Numbered from the stretch's first letter, positions 40,045 to 52,304 are shown. The stretch: DNA of 64,000 bases from Rotaria sordida (GCA_905250125.1 CAJNOL010000141.1:143492-207491); one strand, 5' to 3'. Notes: a model not told the origin generated them from the sequence alone. Numbers and translations: made by a program.

Positions 40045-41397
40045 GGCCCCCCCCCCCCCACCCTCAGAAAAGTCGATTTTCGTCAAAAAAATCATTTTTG
40101 AGATAGACATATGAGCATGTTGCCTGATTTGTCTAATGTACGAATTCATATAAATAGTTTTGATTTTCGAAGGTTTTTGGGAGTTTTATGAATGATCTTT
40201 GGAACCACTATCCATTCCAAAATACAAGGCCATCGTTTGTTTTTTGAATAACTTTTGATAGGAACAAGATAGAGAGCTGCGGTTTTCACCGTTGCACAGA
40301 GAAGGCCTATGCGCATAAACACATGCTGAAATTTGATTGGTCAGCGATAAAGCAATCAGATTAATTGTTGATGAACATTTTGAAAACGATTTTCTGGAGC
40401 CATTTTTCAGCTGTCCTTGATTGTTAATGTGATCGTTCAATAGGAAATGTTGTTCTCTTTCGATCTGCGCAAGGCCGACATTGCTAGCTTGTTCCATTCA
40501 AGAGTTATGAGGGTTTTCCTGAGACTTCTAAAGTCAGCTCATCGATCTAGGATCGCCCTGAAAAGTATCTAGGTAGGGGTAATTCATCATGTTGAGTTGA
40601 CTGCTGAAATTTGTTTTTCGGTTCGAAATGATCTGACTCTATTATCTCAATAATACCAAAATTTCACAATCTGGCGGTATATAGAGTAATGAGTCGATAT
40701 TTCAGGAATATTGAGACAACAGTGTCAAGTGATTTCGGGTCTAAAGACAAATACCACCATTCAACTCAGCATGCTGAATTACTGCTGCTAAGATGCTTTT
40801 TCTGAGTGATTTTCGGTCGATAGGTTAGAACAAAAGGGAGTCTCAGGAAAACCCTTATAACTCTTGAACGAAGCGTGTGGGTGTAAATCTTCTCTTGTTG
40901 ATCATCCACATCCATATCCACACCCACACCAACATCCATGCCCATACCCATGCTCACACTCATACCCATACACAATCTAATGTACATCTATGAGTGCTTC
41001 GACTGACATGTAATAAATTTATGCTTCATCTCAATTTTAAGTTATGATAGCAAGACTATATAAAAAAAAAACTTCTTTTGCGTTTTTCTCAAAATTGTTT
41101 TTTTCGGTAATGATCGAACTGCGAACAAAGTTTTTTTCAATATACTTCAATCTAGAGAGCTGTATTTTTTTTTCATCGATAGATACATGCATAGTCTTTG
41201 AGATGACGGAAAGGAATTTTCTAATTGGTCGTCAATGATAGAAAAACCGTGGCTTTTTCAGAAAATCTCCTGAACGTCAAGGTATAGAGGCGTGAAAGTT
41301 TTTTACTAATGTACTTCCATGAGCCCAACATCTATGCAAAGTTTCATCAATATCTCATGCACCCTGTCGAAGTTAAGATTTTGAGGGGGTGGGGCCC
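40045..41397. mobile_element. TTAA-flanked non-autonomous DNA transposon (piggyBac-like)
   Basis: A 1353-base unit bordered by TTAA on both sides (40041-40044 and 41398-41401). The left end reads GGCC followed by a C-run and CACCCTCA; the inverted right end reads GGGCCCCACCCCCTCA. TTAA duplications are the hallmark of piggyBac-type insertion. No transposase-like frame is present, so it would be non-autonomous. It contains a CCATACCCA-type minisatellite. A segment in intron 7 of the QARS gene starts almost identically. The poly-C run near 40047 is prone to sequencing error. Confidence 0.65.
40899..40976. repeat. Minisatellite of CCATACCCA / CCACACCCA-type units
   Basis: About thirteen imperfect 6-base units (CCATAC, CCACAC, CCATGC and variants) lie inside the TTAA-flanked element. 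The reverse-complement type (GGTGTGGATG units) recurs at about 46037-46090 inside another element. Confidence 0.75.
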
Positions 41398-41401
41398 TTA
41401 A

Positions 41402-43021
41402 ATAAATCTCTATAGCTCCTTTTATAATATTTTCTTTTTGTCATCTTAGATCAAGAAATATGGGTTGTTTTTAGTCGGAAAACTCGGAAGGATGGTAAGA
41501 ACTTGGAAGCTAATGAACGGATCCAGCAACTGACTCTTCTTGATTATGATCGGAAACGGCATATTTTCGACGGAAACTCATGGATCCGGGTAGCAGAATC
41601 ATTGACTTGAGTTATGAAAGGCAGAGAAATATACGAGTGATCTTTGAGTAATGCTTATTTTTTTTTATCACGTAACTTACTAATTTTAGATTCTGATAAA
41701 AACTAGTTTAATAACAAAAATGGTTCTACAATTCGATTCGTAGAAAATAATATTTCTGAATGATTAATTCTTCTGGAATATGTTGTTTTCTAGAGCTAAG
41801 GAAAAATAATCGCATTTTGAAAGATCAGTGAGGAAATCATGTTTTATTCGTTTCCGATTCGATATAAATAGATGCATGAAAACCGAATAAACAATACAGA
41901 AGAGCGGATCAATCGTGTAGTATGAAACCAATGGACATTTGAATAGGATAATATAACTGATGTTCGTGTCAAATGCTAAAGACATAAAACTCTAAAATGA
42001 ACAGATAAGCTGGAGCATTGAACAAAATACAAAACTTGGATTTTATTAAGAGAAAAAGAACTCATGGAGACATTGATATCGTTTGAAATTTCATGTTAGA
42101 ATAAACATACTATGTTCTAGAGTTTTTTTTAGCTATTTTCCAAATTTTAATAGACTATAAATTTTGGTATTCATAAATATCGTTCATTCATCTTGGTTAT
42201 AATGTTTGGAATCTATCAGCGACCGAATGTAGCCTTCAAAACATGAAGATTATTACTCCTCCCCATACTAAACAGAAGCGAAATAAAATGTCTATATCAA
42301 TGAATCTGGATGCTTTACCTTAAATAAAACTTTTTTTGTTCTATTACTCACAAATACATCGCCTGAAAACAGTGAACTCGATCCACATATCGCTAGATTT
42401 TACGTTCCTAGATTAAGTTTCCTCGACTATTGAAAGAGATTGAGCTTAAAAAATAAAGATCCAAAACAATAGAAAACTTAACTTGAACTAAAGAACCTTT
42501 TCGTTTTTGTTATCATGCCTAAGACATTGTGTTTTTATTTAATATTAATTCAATTAAACATAATTTTAGTTATCAATCACAGAATGTAGATATTTCCAAT
42601 TTTTTCTTGTGGAAAATAACATCCATGACATATCGGTTCAGTCTTAGTAGTCTATTAAAATTTAGCAAAAAAGCTATGAAGGTTTCGTCTTGTGATTCGA
42701 GTCGAGTATACAATAGCGCATCGCTTGAGAAAGCAAGATCAACTTTTTATCATAGAATTACATGTAAAACAAGAAATGTTGAAAAACTTATGTTACATCC
42801 AATATTATTATTTGTGATCGACATTTTTTTCTTGTTAACATATTCAATTCATTTTTTTTTGGTATCATTATTTTCAAAAATTATAATATTCAACTAACTG
42901 TAACTTATTTACTGAACTAAGAATTAAAAATCAAAAGAAAAAGAATGATTAGTTTTTATTAACATAGAAAAAATTTATCGATTTCTCTATTGTCTTTATC
43001 AATAATCGATCAACTTGAACT
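41402..43021. other. Intergenic region without supported gene
   Basis: No exon chain was found. A 122-codon open frame at 42529-42897 is rich in Phe, Ser, Leu and Ile with no family features or acceptor, and I do not annotate it. Confidence 0.5.
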
Positions 43022-45284
43022 TTAATTATCACGCCAATATTCATATCCTCCATGTTGTTTAATAACCATTTGAATAATAGATTCATGTGATGCATGTACA
43101 TTATAATGATGATCAAGTCGAACCCATTTTACGTTTGTTGCATCATCGCCTATAAAAGAAAAAGACAAGTTTCAAAAGAAAAAACGCGCATCAATTTTCT
43201 AAATCTTATTTTGATTGTATTATTACATGAATAAAATACTTTCTTCAAACATTTCTATTATGATTGATTTCGAAATACAAATAATCAACTATCATTAATA
43301 GATTTTATTTTCATATTTTTCGAAAACGTCTAAATATAATGATTGGATTAAAAAGAAAATGAACAAAAAGTTGGTAAAAAATATATCAAAATTTAATCCA
43401 TCAAAAAATTTATCTCGAATAAAATCTCTTATTAAACCACCACCACCACGTACATCATGGGAACTTTTACTCGATGATTACTTAAAAGATCCTAATTTTA
43501 AATCAAATTTAACGCCTAAATTATCACCGAATAATTCTCCATCATATAAACAATCAACACTTCCTTTATCTCAGCCTGTTTCATCTATTCCTTTTCAACA
43601 AACATTTATTCCATCATCTTATTATCAATATCCATTATATTCATCTTATATTCCATATCAAACAAAATCTTGTCTTCCTCCACGTCGTTATCAAATGAGT
43701 CTTGATGAACTTGTTTATTTAATTAGTCAAGTTGGTCGATCTGATTTATATCGTGAAATGGTACAATATATCAAAGCACAACAATTATCAACATCATCCA
43801 ATATATCTTCTTCTCATATTAATAATAGATCATCAAATATGAATGCTAATTCAAAACGAACAACAACAGACAAATTTTTATTGAATAATATGAAGAAGAA
43901 ACACTGTCATATTTCTTCTCAAGTTCAAGATGAATTAATTAAAAAAGTGAATCGATTAAAAATCAAATAATTACCTGCTTCTAATTCCAAATCTTTTGTT
44001 AATTCACCTGTTTCATCATGCACATTTATTGCTTCAGTTTCTGTCCAAGCATTATCTATAATAAACGAAGAGAATAAACTTTTCTCTTACTTCAATTCAA
44101 TTTTATGAAACACAATCTAAAAGAAGGGCTGAAGCATAAGAGTAAAAGTTTGGACACTGCCTCTTTCTCACAGACTGTGACAGATACTAGGCAGAGACCA
44201 TCACAGACCGTATATCAATAACATCTCGTTATAATATATGCACTACTTCCTGATTGTATTTCTAGAGGATTAGGTAAACGGATGATGAAGAAATGTTTCC
44301 CACAATAAATAGAATAAAACAGTCTTCCAATAGTTAGCGGAGACAGCTGCATCATGTTTCATATTATAATTCTGTAGGAATTGTACCAATAGCTTTTTAC
44401 CTGTATTTCTAGGATCATCAACATAACCTTTGTATACCTATTTAAAAGTAATAAATTCATATAGATTATTTTAAATAATAAAATTTGTTCTTACTGAATT
44501 AGCTTTTTTAAATAATTTATCAACCTGTTTGATAACATCAGGATTTGAATTCAAAGCTTCTTCAATAAATTCTCGTTTGACTGCTGCTAATGCATGTTCA
44601 CTAAACAAAGAATTATTAGTCAAATATATGAGATACATAATAAATCTTTACCCTGGATCAATCATACCACCAGGTAAAGCTAAACGACCATTATCTTTTC
44701 GATTAATGAGTATAATTTCTAAAACTTTTTGTGTACTATCACGTTGATGTTTTGACCAACGTGTTACAAGCGAATCACCAGCATGATTTGGTCCCCATCG
44801 ACCAAGTAAACCACGACCTGATACTATAAATAATGTTTGTTGTGTAATTTAAATTCGAAATATATAAATTTCGATGCATACTTCCCATACGACCTTGAGG
44901 ATTTTTCGGTCGATTTGTATCTTCATCAATTTCATACACACCCATAAAACTTCTTCGATCAATTTGTCCATCAAGTTCATTATAATGTTTAATCTTTTTT
45001 CTATAAAAATAAATTTATAGAGAAGATATCATAATGTTTTAACGTTCTTACGTATTAACATCATCAGCCCATGGTGGATTTTTTAAAACTTTTTGTGCTG
45101 TATATTCAACTGGTTTATAATCAGGCCAATTGACACTCCAAGGAACTTTTTCATCGGGTACAATTGTTCTCTGATTAATAATAAATTTAATGAAAATTCA
45201 TGTTTTAGTGTAATAAAATCTTACATAAACATCTGTAGTGCCAGGGTAGGGTGACAAACGATCTTTCATATGCAGATTAGCCAT
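43022..45284 (-). CDS. NUDT9: ADP-ribose pyrophosphatase, NUDT9 type (Nudix hydrolase)
   Basis: Hydrolyses ADP-ribose to AMP and ribose 5-phosphate. Eight exons join in frame: 45284-45225, 45170-45052, 45000-44882, 44823-44652, 44600-44495, 44437-44401, 44055-43975 and 43149-43022, giving 273 residues. The Nudix box spans about residues 151-173 (G-G-M-I-D-P-G-E ... K-R-E-F-I-E-E-A-L); the metal-binding Glu residues of R-E-x-x-E-E are kept, so activity is expected. The NUDT9 signatures W-x-V-x-W-P-D-Y-K-P near residue 30 and [13 protein letters not shown] near 102-114 are clear. Human NUDT9 has a longer N-terminus with a mitochondrial peptide. This model begins directly at the conserved part, so a cytosolic form or a missed upstream exon is possible. 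The last intron (825 bases) holds an ORF on the other strand. Confidence 0.95.
43359..43970 (+). CDS. Orphan protein nested in the last NUDT9 intron, opposite strand
   Basis: A single-exon frame of 203 residues lies wholly inside the NUDT9 intron 43150-43974; its stop ends four bases before the intron boundary, so its 3' UTR should overlap a NUDT9 exon in antisense. The protein is basic at both ends, with a P-P-P-P-R motif near residue 28-31. A Tyr/Pro/Ser-rich middle ([10 protein letters not shown]) is followed by a helical-looking block ([13 protein letters not shown]) and a Lys-rich end. No signal peptide or membrane segment is visible. I do not recognise a family. Codon use (CAA, TCA, CCA, AAT) matches the proven genes of the window, and a 203-codon frame is unlikely by chance in this A+T-rich DNA. 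An upstream noncoding exon cannot be judged. Confidence 0.65.
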   Translation: MNKKLVKNISKFNPSKNLSRIKSLIKPPPPRTSWELLLDDYLKDPNFKSNLTPKLSPNNSPSYKQSTLPLSQPVSSIPFQQTFIPSSYYQYPLYSSYIPYQTKSCLPPRRYQMSLDELVYLISQVGRSDLYREMVQYIKAQQLSTSSNISSSHINNRSSNMNANSKRTTTDKFLLNNMKKKHCHISSQVQDELIKKVNRLKIK

Positions 45285-45696
45285 TGTTATTGATTGAATT
45301 AGATATGAAGCTAAGTGTCGAAAAATTAAAGGATTATATTGCTGTCGATGCATCCACAAAATACTCATTATAATTGGTATAAGAAATATAAATTTAGACG
45401 GCAGTTTGAGATGTTTATTTTTCTAGAAAATAAATGATCAAATCAATATTCAGTATTGTTTTTCTATGTTAACTGAAGGAACGATAAAAAAAATTTGCTA
45501 ATATAAAAAAAAACAAATTACAAAGTACTTTTTCGACAACAATTAAATGACAAATGAAGATTATAATAATAATTATTTTCTTTTATTTCTACATGTGCAA
45601 AGAATCTTAAAGACAAATGCAATTTACGTAGTTACTTTTTTCTTCCTCGAATTTCCATATGTTCATATCAGAATTAATCTCACAATTTATCAAGGA
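45285..45696. other. NUDT9 upstream region
   Basis: On the minus strand an acceptor-like string (TTTTTCGACACTTAG) ends some 30 bases before the NUDT9 start. The remainder is A+T rich with nothing recognisable. The target duplication of the next element begins at 45697. Confidence 0.4.
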
Positions 45697-46446
45697 ACCT
45701 CTTCGGTACACCCTACTTTCATCGAAAAATACTACTATAAAAATATTGCACAATACAAATCTCGAACGATGAAAATATCGAATATAAAAATATTGGAAAG
45801 GAAAATGTTGAATGACAAAAATACCGTCTAGTAAAAAGATCGAAAGGTAAAAACGATGTCTGGATTGAATATCGAAACTATACGAACTACTATTTTGTTG
45901 TAAATAACTGTGAGATATTTTTACTTTATTTGAAGAATTAATGAATAAAAAAAAGCTTTTTGAAATAAGTCAATAGTTCAAAAAAAAAACAAAAGATTTG
46001 GATGAATAAATTCGCTAAAGTTACAACTTTCAACTCTGTTTGTGGTATAGGTGTTGGTGTGGATGTAGGTGTGGGTGTGTGGTGTGTATGGATATCGGCG
46101 TTTCTGAATCTAATACGTTTATCGCACGTCCACACCTGTACCCTGATCTAATATACCAATCAGAATAGTTGCTCGATGAATCGTTTCGCATCGATCGGCT
46201 CACGGTGTCATCTTTGTTTCTAATATTAAGCATACATCTCATATTTCATTTCAGTAACTTTAAACGTCAGAAATCTTATACAATGCGTATGTTGCGATAT
46301 ATTTATTGTTCGATATTTCAGTATTTCGACATCGCTATTTTTCAATATTTTTACATTCCATATTTTCATATTCGACATTTCTAGTCTTCGAGATTTTTAA
46401 TTTCGACATTTTTATTTTCGATGAAAGTAGGGGGACTCACCTCTTC
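45697..46446. mobile_element. Non-autonomous DNA element with 8-bp target duplication (hAT-like)
   Basis: The direct repeat ACCTCTTC (45697-45704 and 46439-46446) brackets a 734-base unit with inverted ends. Both ends share the exact 18-mer CCCTACTTTCATCGAAAA, a few bases inside each terminus. Subterminal stretches of TCGAA / AAAATATTG-type repeats continue inward for some 100 bases on both sides in opposite orientation. The middle holds a GGTGTGGATG-type minisatellite. An 8-bp duplication fits hAT or P-type transposition. No transposase is encoded. Confidence 0.75.
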
Positions 46447-46491
46447 AGATATTTTATTCCGCGATATCAATAATTTTTTATCCATGAATGC

Positions 46492-47021
46492 GACATAGTA
46501 TTCTAAGAAAAATCCTAAAACGATTTCGGTTCCTATTTGAGATTTGGCTATGCTATCGGATTTTTAATATGTCTGTTATTCTAGAGGCTCCTGTACAACC
46601 ACAGGTTTTTGGACAAATCGTACGTTTAAATTTTCATCTGAAACTTTGCACATATAGAAAACTCAACTAGACTAACTTCCATAAAAGAATTCAGAAGTTG
46701 TAAGCAAAGTCTCTTTGACATACGAGGCTTTCAAAAAATGCATGTTATATACACTTTGCATGGAAAAGAGTCTGTATCCTGAAAGTTCCATATTTCGAAG
46801 TGACTTTGCTCAAAATTTCTGAATTTATTATAAAAGTTAGTCTAGTTGAGGTCTCTATATGCGTTAAGTTTCAGATCGAAATTCGAAAACCAAAGATTTT
46901 TTCAAAAATCTGGGAGTCGTACAGTTGGTTCTAGAAAATAGACGTATTAGAAATTCGATAGCTTAGTCAATTCTCAATAGAAATCCAAATCATTTCAGGG
47001 TTTTCATTAGAATACTATGTG
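46492..47021. repeat. 530-base near-complete palindrome (hairpin MITE)
   Basis: Left arm 46492-46733 and right arm 46780-47021 are inverted copies over their whole length, with a loop of only about 46 bases. Shared blocks include CATAGTATTCTA at the outer ends, CTCAACTAGACTAACTT in mid-arm and AGCAAAGTC near the loop. Arm identity looks like 70-80 percent. The right arm ends just before the mariner-type element at 47029. Transcripts would form a long hairpin. Confidence 0.75.
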
Positions 47022-47028
47022 ATATGCA

Positions 47029-47519
47029 CAGAGTGTTCCAAAAGTCAGCCCGCGAGATAAGACTACGATAACTTTGCAATGATTCAAGCGATTCACATGA
47101 GATTTTAATCCTTTCATAGAATACTCTCGGAAGTTTTACTTCATATGATTTTACTCATAATTATTGCTTCAAATAATCGACGTCAACATTAAGGTACGAA
47201 ACTATTCGTTTCGCAACATTTGTAAAAAATCGGTACATAAAGCTTGTTTCGACATCGTCGTAATAAATAAGAATCGACGATGAAATCACAATAATCTTGG
47301 AACATGTGTTATGCATTGACTTTCTATATATGTTTCGAAACATATGATTTCATGCTCTAACGTAGATGCTAATCATTTGAAACAATAGTTATAGGTGAAA
47401 TCATATGAAATAAAACTTCCAAGAATATCTTATAAAATGATGAAAAGCTCATATGAATCGCTTGAATCGTTGAAGAGCTATTGCAGTTTTATTTGACGGT
47501 TGACTTTTGCAGCATCTTG
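47029..47519. mobile_element. Mariner/Tc1-type MITE with long inverted ends
   Basis: The left end CAGAGTGTTCCAAAAGTC and the inverted right end CAAGATGCTGCAAAAGTC match the usual mariner end style (CAGGGTGTYCCAAAAG). The inverted similarity continues for roughly 120 bases, including GATTCAAGCGATTCA in both arms. TA follows the right end (47520-47521); the left flank reads CA, a possible mutated TA. The 491-base unit has no transposase frame. Confidence 0.7.
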
Positions 47520-47521
47520 TA

Positions 47522-48166
47522 TAGGCAAAAAATCATTGAAGTCAGAAGGAGGCATCTGAAAAGGTTCATTCGTTAGTTCATAGAAAAAAATATATTTATC
47601 ATCAATTGAATTTTTTATTTGAAAGTTATTTTATCACAGAACAAATAACCTTTCGAATAAAAATGTCAATCAGTTGATATTATTATGCAAGAATTAGTTC
47701 AAGAGTTTTGGCAGAATTCGAAAAATTTTTCTTCAGAACTTTTAACACTAGTCTATCTAAAAGCTAGACAGACTAATAAAAAGTTGTACAACTAATACAT
47801 TATTAAGAAAAATACCAAAGAATAAATTAATGGTTTTTTTTTCAATACTATCATATTATTAAAAATCTTCAGATAACTCTATAAACTAATCAAACAATAA
47901 TAATTCAAATGAAATAAAGATGGGTAGAATCTTTTTATTACCTATAAGTGAAACAGAAAAAGGAGCATCATGTCCGTTTCAGTATGAAAGCACAAAAAGA
48001 TCAGTTATGGGGACAAGAAAAACAGAATACAAAAAAAACAAAAAACAATGAGAATATTATCTCAAACTATACTAACAACATCATCACTGAATGGCCAATT
48101 AGCCTAAAAAACAGCAATCACACGCACACACTAATGTTCTTTTTGTTTGTTATTATTTTTGTTAAA
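47522..48166. other. Intergenic, no gene seen
   Basis: A+T-rich spacer between the element cluster and the 3' end of MIX23. A 76-codon frame at 47948-48178 on the plus strand overlaps the MIX23 end and looks like chance. Confidence 0.5.
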
Positions 48167-48730
48167 TCATTTCAATGATGAAAATGTTGAAGTGGTTTTA
48201 GAAGGCGTATAAAAATCTCGACAACGTTCATAAAATGCCTCAAAAAAAAAGAACAATCAAAATAGATAATCGAGAAAATTATATTTTTTTTTGTTTGATT
48301 TACTTTCTCAGTATTTGTTCGAACAATTTCTTCAACATTATGTTCATTTTGTAATTGTCGTCGTTGAAATATTAATGTTTTACGATAACTATCATTCGAA
48401 TCATTTTGTTCTATTAAAACATTTGTACGTGATATACAAGAAGAAATTAATTCATTACGATATGTTGCACGTGATGCAATCTAAATATTAAAATGAAATT
48501 TAAAGAAAAGATTTTAAAAAACAAAAAGAAACTCAAAATACATCATCCCCAAGTTTTTGACATTGTTTTTCTGCGTCAGAACCTTGCGAACGAAATGTAG
48601 CTGTAAGAACCGTTGTATTAAGTGTATTCATAATTAAATCATCTAATTTTCTTAAATCTTTTAAATGATTTTGAAATTGAAGATAATCATCACAAATACG
48701 AAGATCTTTGGTCATTTCTGATATGTTCAT
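48167..48730 (-). CDS. MIX23: MIX23 / CCDC58, mitochondrial intermembrane-space protein
   Basis: Three exons, 48730-48542, 48480-48304 and 48238-48167, give 145 residues, the same size as the human protein (144). The conserved core is clear: L-D-D-L-I-M-N-T-L-N-T-T-V (about 28-40, human I-D-D-R-I-V-H-E-L-N-T-T-V) and N-V-E-E-I-V near 111-116. The ending is Y-E-R-C-R-D-F-Y-T-P (human N-E-R-C-R-I-H-F-K-P). All four family cysteines are present (C13, C57, C78, C128), spaced for disulfide bonding after import. Family knowledge: MIX23 is an intermembrane-space protein, imported through the oxidative Mia40 route and influencing protein import. There is no presequence, as expected. An AG lies just before the start (GATAG|TAATG), a possible trans-splice acceptor. 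Confidence 0.93.
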
Positions 48731-51700
48731 TACTATCGATTATTTCGTAGAAGATTCACAACAAAATGAAATCAAAGAGGTATATAGTAAGATTGTATGT
48801 TAGAATATTATTCTAGCGCTACAATCAATTTCATAATACTTCGATTTGTTAAATGATGATATATTTTGGATGGTTTATGGAGAGTTCCAATCGAAAAATA
48901 GACTGAATTATATAACTAAATTTTGTTGATTTTGAACAAAAAAAAATATTTTAGGAAAGAGAAACCAGATTTCAAATGCTATATTGTATTGTAATAATAA
49001 CAACAGAACATTTGTTTAAGTTGATGTACTTCGATTCTATATTGCGTTTATATTAAAAAAGCAACAATTCTATGCAAAATAGCAAAAAAGAAAGTAAAGA
49101 TTTTCGTTGGGTTAGAGTCAATATTACAAAGCAGCTATGGCATCAGTCAACATGTTATATAGCAGATGTCTATTTTTACTACATCAAAAAACGAGTGATT
49201 TAAACTATTTGAAAGGATATTTCATGAAAATTAAGAATAAAAATTTCAACAGGACGTGGATCTCGATGAATAAATAGTTAAGTAACAAAATATAATTTAG
49301 CAGTATTTATAGCAAAGAACATAAATTATATTCAGACCATGTTAATTAACTAAATAATGACGAATGATTAATTTGGTATGATATTAATAATTTTTTAATA
49401 AATATTTTAATATTTCAATCAAATAACACAAAAGAAAAGCGCAGAAAAAGAAGTATTGGAAGGTACCTTTAAAACTGCTGTTTACCTACTTGATTTCGTT
49501 TTATTAGCGTATTATCCACATCAATCAGTGTGCAAATGAGGGTAAAAGTATACTTAAACTGCAGTTATGCCTCATATTATTCTCTTTTCCCTCATACTTC
49601 ATCTGAAATGGGATAAATTTTCTTGAATTTTCGAACATTTCATAACGAGTAAAATATTCTTTTTTATGCTCATCTCGATATGTTCTTCGTTCAATGTTGT
49701 GTTGTCAATAATACATCAGAAAATAGCTAATGTGTCTAATGATCATCTATATGAATAAAATTTTTCTATTGATGATATAGAAAAGATATATTCTTCTTTC
49801 ATAGAACGATATCTCAATATTCCTTTTGATTGATGGAATTTGGAAAATGAAAAAGCTTGTCTTGGAGGATTCTAACATAGACATTAGCTAGGTTAAAACC
49901 ATCCATTATTATCCATATTTATGTCTATAATGTAAATCATTATGCAAAATAGATAAGAATGTTCTTTCGGAAGTTTTACAGATGGAGCTCATTTGACACG
50001 GCGTGATCAGAATCTTTTTAAGAAATCCAATGTAAAATTAAAGATCAATTGAAGATCATGAAAGTACCTATATTACGTTGACACTATTGACTTAAATATA
50101 TACATCGATGAGCAACAAATTTTACATTAAGAAGCAAACGCTAATTATGTCAACAAAATAATGAAAAAACCGTATTTTAATAATATCAATTCACTACATT
50201 TGGTTGTTTATGACAATTACATAACAACTTAGTTTTAATAGATAAAAGATAACAATGTTTATTAATTATTTAATAAAGTACATAATGAATGAAACAATGA
50301 ACATATACTCGTCTAGTAAAACCAATTGATCCATAATATATATAAAAATATTTCATAATTGAATAATTTTTTTTTTGAAGCTATTTTTATCTAATATAGC
50401 AGAAAAATCCTTTTTATCTTGATAAATCCATTTATATCTTAAAAAATTATCACTATTTTATCTAGTTATGTACTTCAATAACATCATGCTAATTTTACAT
50501 ATTATCGATACAAAAAACACTGCAGAAGCAATCTATTGATCTATACATATTGTTTATTTTTGAATATAGTCAATCTAACATAGAATGATAATATATGTTT
50601 TCTCTATCGAATAACTGGAAATTAAAAGAACACAAATAAGAATGGTTTTAGATGATTAAACATTATTAATAGAAATTTATAAAAATTACTTGTATAAGAA
50701 TTTTTTAAAATTATAATGATATACTTTTTATTGATAATTCTGAACAATTAATGTATCAATTTTTTGTTAATTTTTACAAGATTTTAGAATACACTAACGA
50801 AGTCTCATACCTAAAAACACCTAAATAGATTTTTCAATTTTAAGAAGAATTTATTTCTGATGATAATAATTAGCGAATTTTAATCATGTATAAAATCTTT
50901 TTTGTTTTTAATAATATAGTTTTTTCCGGCTTGTAGAAAAATCTCGATTATAATTTAAATTTGCTTAAATGTTGATGTTATTCGAATGAATTATTGTAAA
51001 AATCAATGAGTGATATCAATATTCTTAGACATTACAAAATTGATATTATACCATATCGACTTATGGCAACGAACAAAAGGCAAGATCGAAAAGCGAGTAC
51101 ATCCTGCAGTTTGACGTTTTAGATCAAGTGTTAGTATTTATTCAATAAAGAGAAATATTTCCGACATTTTTGTTTTTCTAATCAGAAAAAAATTTAACCG
51201 TATTTCTTAAAATTAAATATATGGATTATTAATCTAATATCGGGTGTTTTTTTGGATGTTAAAATAATATATAATCTATTTTCTTTGTCTTAACAAACAA
51301 ATTTATTTTTAATATGGTAACATAGAATATAAGGCCAATGGTTGGATAATTATTTTTTTTATTATTTATTTTTTTCATTCAGTCATTGACAATCAGAAAA
51401 AGAAGTTATCTGAAGGCGACAACAATTTCGGATGTTTTGAATAAAAATAGAAAAGAAAATAAAAGTATTTGTTTCTTGACTGGTATCGTTAATTATTGAT
51501 TATGATCGAATAACAATATATTTCTTAATATTTCATATAATTATTAAATAAGAATCGCTAATATAAATAAATCGTTTTCTTTCTCACTTACTCTTATTGA
51601 ATTTGTTTTGTTTGAATCAAGGTTTTTTTTCAAGTATAATACTATTCAATATGTTAAGAGTCTATATTTCAATTGATCTAACATCTTACAATCATTATTA

Positions 51701-52304
51701 TCACTATTAATTAAAAAGAAAACGAAAAAAATAGAAAGAAACAAAATAATAAAACTATTTATTTATCAATCTATTATTAGTGTAAGCTTTTTCTAGAACA
51801 TAATCTTTTATTAATTAATGTCTACAAATGATTTCTCCTTTGTATAAAAGAACTACGTTCGACATATTCTTTGTCTATAATTGTCTCTTTTTCTTTTTTC
51901 TGATCGTATATTTGTAATTTAGTTTTAGTCGGATAGATATAATTTATTGAGTTATAAATTAGTAAGGCATGAAGATGAGTAAGTGATGAGATATATAATC
52001 ATCATTTTCTAATTACGAAAAAAAAGTTAGTTCATCTGTAATTAAAAAAACAAAAAAAAGGATTCGAATAATCTGCCTCATTACATATATAAGATTGATA
52101 CTCATGTTAGCTTCTATTCATAGTTTGATCTATAAGAATTGAAGTTAATGTATAGAAAAGCCAGAAAATCCCTTTTTTCTTGTATGAATTCTATAAGATT
52201 TTGAACTTTATGTTTATTTTTGTTTACTTTGATTTACATGTATTTTTTTTTAGCACTTTATATTTGTCTATTATCCTTCTTTTATTTCATCGTACATATT
52301 CGTC
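48731..52304. other. A+T-rich spacer, no gene seen
   Basis: About 3.5 kb of very A+T-rich DNA. I find no exon chain, RNA gene or clear repeat. An acceptor-like run TTTTTTTTTAG ends at about 52252, some 50 bases before the neuropeptide start, suggesting a 5' UTR intron or trans-splice site. Confidence 0.55.

Noticed and set aside
40047-40059. Long C-run as a functional signal
   Set aside because: It is part of the element end; such runs are also sequencing and assembly error sites, so no function is claimed.
42529-42897. 122-codon plus-strand frame
   Set aside because: Hydrophobic, low-information composition of A+T-rich DNA; no acceptor or promoter context that sets it apart.
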